Virus record (IMG/VR): IMGVR_UViG_3300042261_000981 | Span: 1-53,901 of that record | Strand: one strand, 5' to 3' | Length of the DNA: 53,901 nucleotides | DNA from: a virus | Part shown: positions 48,870 through 53,901 of the stretch, one piece after another | How positions within the stretch are numbered: position 1 is the stretch's first letter | Layout of the letters: each line of letters begins with the position of its first letter | Translations under genes and position numbers: made by a program | Notes under the pieces: model-generated | What the model was told of the DNA's origin: nothing | Seen by the model: only the letters and a program-made list of their open reading frames with translations | The model's database searches: none

Positions 48870-49193
48870 TTACTTCTTATATTTTTCGTTAATAAAATCT
48901 ATGTGTTCATTTATCTTTTGAAAATTAAAAGAACCAATCGCTGCTTCTACTTTCACTTTCTCTAGAGTAAGAACTTCTTGTTTTGCTTTTTCTTGCTGAA
49001 CATAATTATATAAAACTTCAGTTAGTTCTTCTATACCATCTAAAGATATGTTAACATCGCCATCAATATATCCTCTATTACCATCAATTTTAACGGTGAC
49101 ATTTTCTTTTATAATAGAATATAAATCATTCTTAGTTTTATCCGTATATTTACGAGTATCAATTCTACCAATTTTTTTTGTAAATTTATCCAT
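48870..49193 (-). CDS. Hypothetical protein
   Basis: A 107-aa protein: a basic start (MDKFTKKIGRIDTRKYTDKT), a beta hairpin with VTVKIDGNRGYIDGDVNISL, then two long helices. No family recognised. Lies 1 base from the stop region of its neighbour, in the same direction. Confidence 0.5.
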   Translation of the reverse strand: MDKFTKKIGRIDTRKYTDKTKNDLYSIIKENVTVKIDGNRGYIDGDVNISLDGIEELTEVLYNYVQQEKAKQEVLTLEKVKVEAAIGSFNFQKINEHIDFINEKYKK

Positions 49194-49212
49194 GTTCTTT
49201 TATTTTTTTTAT

Positions 49213-49671
49213 TTATTCTCCGTAGAATAAGTTCACTAAACTTTCATTCTTTGGTTCTTTTTCTTCGCTTTTTTTCTTTTTTATGTATTTATCTCTTTTT
49301 TCCTGACTATCCGAAGATGTAGCCCATCCTTTTATTTTCCTTTTACCAGCAGTTTTAGGAAAAAATCTCTCATTTGTCTTTTCTTCTTCCTGTGCTTGGA
49401 CCACAGGTTTGGTTTCTTCTTTTTCCTTTGGTTTTCCTGTTTTTATTTTATTCTCACCTATAATTTTTTTAAGTTTTTTTGGAGATAAGTTTTTAAGTTC
49501 TTTCTTACTTTTGCCTGATTTCTTAGCAGCAAGTTTTATTAATTCTTTTACAGAAACACCTTCTAAAACGGCAAATCCTCCAACCTCTGTATATTTACTA
49601 GGTTTTTGTTTCATTTGAAGGTGGTCGTATTCTGTGAATTTTAATAAATTGCCAATTTTATCTTTTGCCAT
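49213..49671 (-). CDS. Lysine-rich hypothetical protein
   Basis: A 152-aa protein. The N-terminal half has GGFAVLEGVSVKELIKLAAKK and a SAP-like helical pair (LKNLSPKKLKKIIGENK); the second half is disordered, Lys/Glu-rich, and ends KNESLVNLFYGE. The charge suggests DNA binding. A phage promoter element lies upstream at about 49690. Confidence 0.5.
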   Translation of the reverse strand: MAKDKIGNLLKFTEYDHLQMKQKPSKYTEVGGFAVLEGVSVKELIKLAAKKSGKSKKELKNLSPKKLKKIIGENKIKTGKPKEKEETKPVVQAQEEEKTNERFFPKTAGKRKIKGWATSSDSQEKRDKYIKKKKSEEKEPKNESLVNLFYGE

Positions 49672-49687
49672 AATTCTGTAATTATTT

Positions 49688-49702
49688 TTTTATTATATAT
49701 TA
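49688..49702 (-). promoter_or_regulatory. Phage promoter element TTAATATATAATA
   Basis: ATTAATATATAATAA on the minus strand, about 17 bases upstream of the gene at 49671. Confidence 0.4.
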
Positions 49703-49707
49703 ATATT

Positions 49708-49968
49708 TTATTTCAATAAATCTCTTAAATCATCTATTAATTTTTTAGCATTTTCTCTTCTTATTCTCTCTAGATTTTGTTTTCTTCGCTCTTCTTCTCT
49801 TTCTTCTTCTAATCTTCTTCGCTCTTCTTTTAATCTTCTTCTCTCTTTATCCTTTTCTAAGATTAAAATCTTCATTCTTTAATTTCTTAATGAGCATATT
49901 CGCTATATCGTTGTCTGGATTATTATCAAACCATCCCCAACCCTCATTGAATTTCTTTACTTTTTTCA
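49708..49968 (-). pseudogene. Frameshifted coiled-coil protein
   Basis: From 49968 (ATG overlapping the previous stop) the frame reads MKKVKKFNEGWGWFDNNP ... NEDFNLRKG and stops near 49848. Removing one A at the AAAA run (plus T4 at 49853-49856) continues as LRKDKERRRLKEERRR, a strongly helical Arg/Glu-rich coil, ending LIDDLRDLLK at 49708. Either a true frameshift or a homopolymer error. An internal ATG could also start the coil alone. Confidence 0.5.
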
Positions 49969-50415
49969 TCCTAGCTTATTTATTATGTTTTGAATTCTTT
50001 CCTTTTTTTGTCTATCCACTTCTTTTCTCTGTCTATCCGCTCTTGAATTAATGTAATCTTCTACATATTTATATAATCTTTTGGCTTCTTTATTTGTAAC
50101 TTCAACTTTTTCGTAATTTAAATATAAAAAATAATTGTAATCTCTCCAAGAGTCCAATTCGAATTCTTTACATAATTCAATGACTACATCTTCCTCTTCA
50201 CATTCTTCTTCACCATAAGGATCCATTGGATTATATTCTTGTTTATCTTGTTTTTTTATAATAAAAGATCGTTCGCCGAATTTAAATCCAAATTCAACAT
50301 CTCTATCTAAATCAATTGTAGTTAGATAATTATAAATTTTATCTACGACATTTTTATATTTAGAACCAAATAATCCTTCATTAAGATATTCTTGATATGT
50401 ATTTAAATTATTCAT
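49966..50415 (-). CDS. Accessory protein with targeting-like N-terminus and DPYGEEEC
   Basis: A 149-aa protein starting MNNLNTYQEYLNEGLFGSK. YLNE-G fits the T4 prohead protease consensus (L/I-x-E followed by G/A) especially well. MDPYGEEECEEED is a motif variant with Cys for Trp, near residue 65. GSKYKNVVDKIYNYL is shared with the paralogue at 50995. Third in a coupled three-gene run (51414 to 49966). Confidence 0.62.
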   Translation of the reverse strand: MNNLNTYQEYLNEGLFGSKYKNVVDKIYNYLTTIDLDRDVEFGFKFGERSFIIKKQDKQEYNPMDPYGEEECEEEDVVIELCKEFELDSWRDYNYFLYLNYEKVEVTNKEAKRLYKYVEDYINSRADRQRKEVDRQKKERIQNIINKLG

Positions 50416-51002
50416 TTTCTATAATTTTCTTTTAAGAAATCCATGAATGAAGTTTTCATAGCGGCGCTCTTTTCTCTTCTTATTCTTTCTTCTTCCGCTA
50501 ATCTTTCTTGCCTTATTCTTTCTTCTTCTTTAGCTAGTCTTTCTTTTTCTATTTTTTCACCATTTTGAAAGAATTCCCATAATTTATCGAAAGCTTTATC
50601 ACTAACTATTTGCTGAACATTATTTATTGTTATAATTCTCTTGTTTTTATCCTCATCTTTCCTCTCTTTTTGAATCATTATTATTAGTTCTTTTAAGTTT
50701 TTAGGACTTTCATCTTCCCAATTTTCTTCACCATATGGATCTATTGGATTTGTTTTATTTCTATTTATAATGTATGTATAAAATAATATATCCTTATCGT
50801 CCGCGCTTTTTAATGATGAATAATGATATTTAAGATCGAATTTTAAGAGTTTTAAATTAATTCCTTTTTTTAATTTCTCTAATATACGATAAATTAAATC
50901 ATCGTCCTGCTCGAGAAACTCTTGTTGTTTTATTTCTTTTGGTTTCTCTCCAGGTCTTTTACCAAATATATTAAACTCGTTCAAATGTTGTAAATTACGC
51001 AT
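50412..51002 (-). CDS. Accessory protein with DPYGEENW and Arg/Glu coil
   Basis: A 196-aa protein starting MRNLQHLNEFNIFGKRPG. PIDPYGEENWEDES lies near residue 90, and the last 60 residues are a coiled coil (KERLAKEEERIRQERLAEEE). Overlaps neighbours by 4 and 8 bases. No known domain. Confidence 0.58.
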   Translation of the reverse strand: MRNLQHLNEFNIFGKRPGEKPKEIKQQEFLEQDDDLIYRILEKLKKGINLKLLKFDLKYHYSSLKSADDKDILFYTYIINRNKTNPIDPYGEENWEDESPKNLKELIIMIQKERKDEDKNKRIITINNVQQIVSDKAFDKLWEFFQNGEKIEKERLAKEEERIRQERLAEEERIRREKSAAMKTSFMDFLKENYRK

Positions 51003-51414
51003 TTTCTATAATATCCATTGCTTTTTTTAGTTTCAAATCCAATTCGTCTCTTTTTTGATTCTTTTTTCTTTTATTTATAATATTAATTATTTTCTTACAT
51101 TCAAAATGTCCACAGTCAACTTTTTCTCCATTTATGTATAATCTATACGGCGCCCCATCATTCTCAATTTCTACTTCAACTTCATCTGGTTCAACTTCCT
51201 CACCATAAGGATCCATTTCGTTCAACGCTTTACTTTTTTGAGGTTTTATATAAAATCTATAACAACTAGATCCGTATGGACTATTACCCTTTACTATTTG
51301 ATTAATATCGACTTTATTGACATAGTTTAGTAATTTATCTATTACACTTTTATATCTTGAGCCAAATAACCAAGACTCATTCAGATATTCATCGTATGAT
51401 TTTAGATTATTCAT
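50995..51414 (-). CDS. Accessory protein with targeting-like N-terminus and DPYGEEVE
   Basis: A 139-aa protein starting MNNLKSYDEYLNESWLFGSR. It is a paralogue of the gene at 49966: both have GS(K/R)YK(N/S)V(V/I)DK after the signal, a motif copy after a KxxxNxMDPYGEE stretch, and YINGEKV or YLNYEKV later. The Trp of the motif is replaced (DPYGEEVEPDE). First gene of its run. Confidence 0.62.
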   Translation of the reverse strand: MNNLKSYDEYLNESWLFGSRYKSVIDKLLNYVNKVDINQIVKGNSPYGSSCYRFYIKPQKSKALNEMDPYGEEVEPDEVEVEIENDGAPYRLYINGEKVDCGHFECKKIINIINKRKKNQKRDELDLKLKKAMDIIENA

Positions 51415-51433
51415 AATAGAATTAATTTTTCTT

Positions 51434-51446
51434 TATGGCTATATAT
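51434..51446 (-). promoter_or_regulatory. Phage promoter element TTAATATATAG
   Basis: AATTAATATATAG on the minus strand, about 20 bases upstream of the gene at 51414. Confidence 0.45.
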
Positions 51447-51538
51447 TAATTATGAATCTCCGATTTTTTTAAACTTGATAGAAAAGTAAGTATATAAAAA
51501 TGGATGATTAATAATTTACTAACTAAAACTAAATAATT

Positions 51539-51832
51539 ATGGAAAACAAAGAATTAATGCAAGACGTTGTTGAAAAGTGGGGTGAAGAAGCCCAGTTGGA
51601 TATGATCGTTGAAAAAAGTCTTCTTCTTGCTCTTGCAATTCAGAAGTTGAGAAGAACCGATCGTAAGGAAGATTACATAGAATATTCTAAAAATTACAAC
51701 GATGTTTGTGAAAGAGTAGCTGAAATGAAAATCATGACCCAACAGGCAGAATTCCTTTTCAACACGACAGAAATTAACAATCATTATGAAAACAAGATTA
51801 AGCATCTCACAGAAGCATTGAAAGAATTCTAA
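51539..51832 (+). CDS. MazG-like NTP pyrophosphohydrolase
   Basis: A 97-aa all-helical protein: WGEEAQLDMIVEKSLLLALA, then YNDVCERVAEMKIMTQQAEFLF. The layout (a glutamate helix with an E-rich pair, a loop, then ERVAExxIM) fits small MazG/dUTPase-like enzymes of the all-alpha NTP-PPase group, which hydrolyse non-canonical or alarmone nucleotides. Usual EExxE and ExxD ligands are only partly kept (Asp replaced by Glu), so activity is uncertain. It is next to DHFR, so a nucleotide-pool role is likely. Confidence 0.55.
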   Translation: MENKELMQDVVEKWGEEAQLDMIVEKSLLLALAIQKLRRTDRKEDYIEYSKNYNDVCERVAEMKIMTQQAEFLFNTTEINNHYENKIKHLTEALKEF

Positions 51833-51840
51833 GATGTAAA

Positions 51841-51858
51841 GGAGGGAAGTCTCCCTCC
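51841..51858 (+). terminator. Short hairpin between MazG-like and DHFR genes
   Basis: GGAGGGA / TCCCTCC perfect 7-bp stem with a 4-base loop, without a long T tail. It may be an attenuator or an mRNA stabiliser rather than a full terminator. Confidence 0.45.
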
Positions 51859-51879
51859 TATTAATCTCCACACACAATT

Positions 51880-52383
51880 ATGATAAGTATAATAGTATCA
51901 ATAGCAAAAAATGGATGTATAGGAGGCAATAATACTCTCCTTTGGAAGCAATCAGAAGATCTTAAAAGATTTAAGATGTTGACTGAAAACCATGTAATTA
52001 TAATGGGAGAAAATACTTATAACTCTCTTCCAAATAGACCATTAAAAAATAGAATGAATATAGTCATTACACAAGACTATCATTTCAAATCAGAAGTTCC
52101 ACATCTAGTACCAGCTTTTAGTATTGATGATGCTTTAGCTAAAGCCAATTTTTTTGGAAAAGATGAAAGTGAATTTTTTATAATAGGAGGTGGTTCTATT
52201 TATAAACAGTTTTTACCTTTATCTGATAAATTGTATATAACTAGAATAGATGCTGAAATAGAAGGTGATACTTATTTTCCGGAATTAGGAGAAGAATGGA
52301 AGAAAACATTCGAAGAATATCACGATAAAGACGATAAGAATCAGTATAATTATATTTACGAAATATACGAAAAGAATTTATAA
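51880..52383 (+). CDS. folA: Dihydrofolate reductase
   Basis: A 167-aa DHFR of normal length. The N-terminus ISIIVSIAKNGCIGGNNTLLW, SEDLKRFKMLTENHVIIMGENTYNSLP and FFIIGGGSIYKQFL are the family blocks; the acidic substrate ligand and the GGG of the NADPH site are present. The usual Arg in MGRxT is Glu here (MGENT). It reduces dihydrofolate with NADPH for thymidylate synthesis. No thymidylate synthase is in the window. Confidence 0.9.
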   Translation: MISIIVSIAKNGCIGGNNTLLWKQSEDLKRFKMLTENHVIIMGENTYNSLPNRPLKNRMNIVITQDYHFKSEVPHLVPAFSIDDALAKANFFGKDESEFFIIGGGSIYKQFLPLSDKLYITRIDAEIEGDTYFPELGEEWKKTFEEYHDKDDKNQYNYIYEIYEKNL

Positions 52384-52530
52384 ATTCTTCTTATATTTCA
52401 TACTGGATAAATAACAATCCGTATTACATCCTTTACACTTATTCTGGGGTATTTTAATATTTTTTATAATACCATTAATTGCACATAAGATTGCTATTCC
52501 TATTATAATATAAACTAATACTAATTGCAT
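52378..52530 (-). CDS. FeoB-associated-Cys-rich-like small membrane protein
   Basis: A 50-aa protein: MQLVLVYIIIGIAILCAING is a membrane helix, followed by a basic part and CKGCNTDCYLSS. The layout (one N-terminal helix, then CxGCxxxC) resembles the small FeoB-associated Cys-rich membrane proteins. A role in iron or metal handling is a guess from that likeness. Its stop overlaps the convergent DHFR stop. Confidence 0.5.
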   Translation of the reverse strand: MQLVLVYIIIGIAILCAINGIIKNIKIPQNKCKGCNTDCYLSSMKYKKNL

Positions 52531-52547
52531 ATTTTATAACATTATAT

Positions 52548-52576
52548 AAAAAAAGAGGACTAAATCCTCTTTTTTT
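52548..52576. terminator. Bidirectional terminator
   Basis: AAAAAAAGAGGA / TCCTCTTTTTTT with loop CTAAA. It lies between the tmRNA terminator and the small gene at 52530. Confidence 0.7.
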
Positions 52577-52620
52577 GATTACCACCCGGTGCGCCACTCT
52601 ATTTAATCTAATAGAGAAAT
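52577..52620. other. Short unassigned stretch with a hairpin
   Basis: Contains CTCTATT-TAATCT-AATAGAG (52591-52610), a perfect 7-bp stem, and a G/C-rich patch CCACCCGGTGCGCC unusual for this genome. It does not fold as a tRNA. Confidence 0.3.
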
Positions 52621-52648
52621 CTAAAAACCACACCCGCTTGGGATGTGG
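52621..52648 (-). terminator. tmRNA terminator
   Basis: On the minus strand CCACATCC / GGGTGTGG stem (one G-T pair), 5-base loop, then TTTTTA; eight bases after the tmRNA 3' end. Confidence 0.7.
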
Positions 52649-52655
52649 AAATATG

Positions 52656-53040
52656 TGGACCCGCGGGGATTCGAACCCCGTTCCAACACTGCCTTTAAGA
52701 AATGTACTACAAGTTTATTTGATTTTTCTACTATCAACAAAATATTTAATTCTATGGGTCGAATTAAAAATTACCGAAACCGTTAATATTTATCCTCTAA
52801 ACGGAATTTGTAGAATAGAGTTTACTGAGTTTTGCTTCGGCTTACGCTAAAATCAAATCTTCGACTAAAGATTCAGTATAAACTTTGCCAGTCAAAGAAG
52901 TGGGGATACTCATGATATCCTCAGCGTTCATTTTATAATTGCCATTTATTGTTTACCTACATACTTGTAAATCGCTTTATAGACATTGCGATACTTGCAA
53001 TTTCGCTATTTCTCATTGCTGTCTAAAGCCTGTCGGGCCC
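52656..53040 (-). ncRNA. ssrA: tmRNA (SsrA RNA)
   Basis: A 385-nt RNA on the minus strand. The 5' GGGCCCG (53040-53034) pairs with 3' CGGGTCC (52663-52657) to form the acceptor stem, with G-U at the third pair, the alanine identity mark of tmRNA. The 5' GACAGGCTTTAGACAGC stretch and the 3' TAAACTTGTAGTAC stretch are conserved tmRNA sequences. The T arm is CGGGG-TTCGAAT-CCCCG (52664-52680). The discriminator is A; CCA is not encoded. tmRNA with SmpB rescues stalled ribosomes and tags the nascent peptide. SmpB is not in the window and would come from host or elsewhere. Proposed tag reading frame is given separately. Confidence 0.88.
52842..52943 (-). other. Proposed tmRNA tag reading frame (33 codons)
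   Basis: A frame inside the tmRNA starting at GGC (nt 98 of the RNA, after AAACAATAAAT) and ending GCG TAA. It begins GNYKMNAEDIMS and ends SLVEDLILA. The position of the GGC and the upstream A-rich stretch fit Bacteroidetes-type resume sites (tags starting G). The tag would be 34 residues with the tRNA-borne Ala, far longer than the usual 9-12, and ends LILA rather than ALAA. A second possible resume codon in the same frame is GAA at 52862-52860, directly after TAGTC as in E. coli, giving the short tag (A)EDLILA. Confidence 0.5.
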
Positions 53041-53101
53041 ATTAAATTAAAGAACGTTTATATTATATATTGTTTTAATTATAGTCTGTTTTTTCCATTT
53101 T

Positions 53102-53133
53102 GTTTTGCAAAATTAATTAAAATTTTGCAAAAC
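53102..53133. promoter_or_regulatory. 13-bp inverted repeat upstream of tmRNA
   Basis: GTTTTGCAAAATT and its exact complement with a 6-base spacer (AATTAA). It lies about 60-95 bases upstream of the tmRNA 5' end. Could be a repressor operator or a factor-binding site; a terminator is less likely because it contains little G/C. Confidence 0.45.
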
Positions 53134-53219
53134 TTTTCTTCTTTTTATCAACAGTTTCCTGAATGGAAAATCCTTGTTCAGAATCTTTCACAAGTCTATA
53201 CACCCAAATTTTCATCATA

Positions 53220-53414
53220 TTATTTCTTTTTCTTGTTAAAAAGTAAATGACCGTAAGTTCCTATAATAAACAGAATTATTGAAATCGCCACAAACCCAGC
53301 GTTTAACCAGAAATTTTTAATGAAAAAAACACTTATTAAGAATAGTCCAACTGCAATTGTGTTCAAAAAATATTTCAAACACCCAGCATCGTAATAATCG
53401 TATCTAGAGTACAT
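53220..53414 (-). CDS. Small two-helix membrane protein
   Basis: A 64-aa protein: a Tyr-rich start (MYSRYDYYDAGCLKYFL), then two membrane helices (NTIAVGLFLISVFFI; FVAISIILFIIGTYG) and a Lys tail. No family recognised. A TACCTTTG host-type box lies just upstream, close to the ATG. Confidence 0.5.
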   Translation of the reverse strand: MYSRYDYYDAGCLKYFLNTIAVGLFLISVFFIKNFWLNAGFVAISIILFIIGTYGHLLFNKKKK

Positions 53415-53431
53415 TTTTCAAATTTAATATA

Positions 53432-53439
53432 CAAAGGTA
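53432..53439 (-). promoter_or_regulatory. Bacteroidetes-type -7 box TACCTTTG
   Basis: TACCTTTG on the minus strand, 17 bases upstream of the ATG at 53414. Confidence 0.35.
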
Positions 53440-53463
53440 TAATAAATAAATTTAAATTAAAAA

Positions 53464-53790
53464 TTAAAATTGAATTTTTAATTTGAAATCTTTAAATCCT
53501 TCCGCAACAAATGTTACTTCATCTTCATGTAGAGGATCTAAATAAACCTCAAAATTCAATAGGTTGCCTACTTTTGTAGGAACTTCAATTTTATCTAAAA
53601 TAATACCTTTAGAAAATATAAAATTCACTTCTCTTATAGCTTCAATCACTTTAATATTAGTTATTAAAGTTTTATATTCAATGGGTTCATCGTCATCAAA
53701 AAGAAAGGAATCTCTTATTTCATATATCTTAGATACGATTTCATTGCCTATCATATAATCTTTTGTATCTCTTACATCTATTCCTTCCAT
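53464..53790 (-). CDS. Hypothetical protein
   Basis: A 108-aa acidic alpha/beta protein (MEGIDVRDTKDYMIGNEIV; ends EGFKDFKLKIQF). No family recognised. Its ATG overlaps the stop of the upstream gene (TAATG). Confidence 0.5.
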   Translation of the reverse strand: MEGIDVRDTKDYMIGNEIVSKIYEIRDSFLFDDDEPIEYKTLITNIKVIEAIREVNFIFSKGIILDKIEVPTKVGNLLNFEVYLDPLHEDEVTFVAEGFKDFKLKIQF

Positions 53791-53901
53791 TATTGAAATT
53801 TTATTTCTGCCAAATGTGGTATTAATTCCTGTTGTATTTCTTCTTTTGTTATGTTTGGATATCGTTCCTTTATATTTTCAAACAATTTATCAGCGTCTTT
53901 T
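53790..53901 (-). CDS. Partial hypothetical protein (C-terminal end)
   Basis: The last 36 residues of a gene entering from the right edge: DADKLFENIKERYPNI ... IPHLAEIKFQ, then TAA. Helical and charged. Coupled to the gene at 53464. Confidence 0.5.
   Translation of the reverse strand, partial: KDADKLFENIKERYPNITKEEIQQELIPHLAEIKFQ

Noticed and set aside
7457-51414. DPYGEExW copies as an insertion sequence or DNA repeat.
   Set aside because: Copies are always in frame, vary at synonymous sites and have no shared flanking DNA.
52656-52700. A separate minus-strand tRNA based on the T arm at 52664-52680.
   Set aside because: The acceptor strand pairs with a 5' strand 380 bases away, and tmRNA-specific sequences flank both ends; there is no D arm or anticodon arm nearby.
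52575-53250. Two plus-strand open frames across the tmRNA region.
   Set aside because: They lie on the opposite strand of a well-supported structured RNA and have no protein-like composition.
1-53901. Genome-wide UAG reassignment affecting many genes in this window.
   Set aside because: Apart from PTH2 and the mini-ORF I found no clear gene that needs UAG decoding here; most genes are open without it. The claim is kept local plus stop depletion.
1-53901. CRISPR arrays or long direct repeats.
   Set aside because: No regularly spaced direct repeats were seen; the recurring short AT-rich elements are irregularly placed promoters.

Overview
The window is about 54 kb of AT-rich, densely packed DNA with short gaps, many 4-base ATGA overlaps and genes on both strands. 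It looks like part of a large (probably jumbo, T4-like myovirus grade) bacteriophage genome. The phage evidence is a large terminase ATPase, a gp25-like baseplate wedge protein, the C-terminal half of a family B DNA polymerase, a topoisomerase II, PhoH, DHFR, Nudix, a phage-type S1 protein, tRNAs and a tmRNA. A Bacteroidetes host is suggested by several TAnnTTTG elements placed like Bacteroidetes -7 promoters and by sparse Shine-Dalgarno sequences. Most other genes appear to use a separate phage element, TTTAATATATA(A/G/C), close upstream of the start codon.

Layout. 0.1-7.4 kb: a topoisomerase II gene broken into two genes, each carrying half of a split intein. Between the halves lie an EcoRI-like endonuclease, a D12-class adenine methylase, a ribbon-helix-helix-like protein and an HNH-type homing endonuclease. 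7.4-16.8 kb: small accessory proteins, a possible tail protein, a four-domain S1 protein, a YkuK-like RNase H-fold protein, a P-loop kinase-like protein and a flavodoxin-fold reductase. 16.8-18.9 kb: a translation module with a PTH2-type peptidyl-tRNA hydrolase gene interrupted by two in-frame UAG codons, followed by two tRNAs that both have CUA (amber-reading) anticodons. 19.6-33.2 kb: PhoH, four GFVSNSSSSSF paralogues, a radical SAM/SPASM enzyme, many accessory proteins and a Nudix hydrolase. 33.2-39.6 kb: terminase ATPase, GDP-fucose synthase and gp25. 39.6-51.4 kb: DUF192, a KamA-like radical SAM protein with a homing-endonuclease tail, a metallopeptidase, DNA polymerase part 2 and another accessory block. 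51.5-53.9 kb: a MazG-like protein, DHFR, a tmRNA and small proteins.

Two peptide signals tie together otherwise unrelated proteins. First, the hexapeptide DPYGEE (nearly always DPYGEExW, then acidic residues) occurs 25 times in 23 proteins on both strands, always in frame and with many synonymous codon differences. Second, about 30 proteins start with a short sequence of the form M-x(2-3)-hydrophobic-x-x-(F/Y)-(I/L/N)-x-E, closely like the capsid-targeting sequence of T4 internal head proteins (MKTYQEFIAE). Fourteen proteins have both. The simplest reading is a large set of capsid-packaged, injected proteins that share a docking or sorting peptide of unknown partner.

The tRNAs, the UAG-interrupted PTH2, the tmRNA with an apparently very long tag, and the S1 protein point to strong phage control of translation and release. 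UAG is almost unused as a stop here (one clear case among roughly 85 genes). At least five small genes carry homopolymer-length frameshifts (six sites), which may be sequencing errors.
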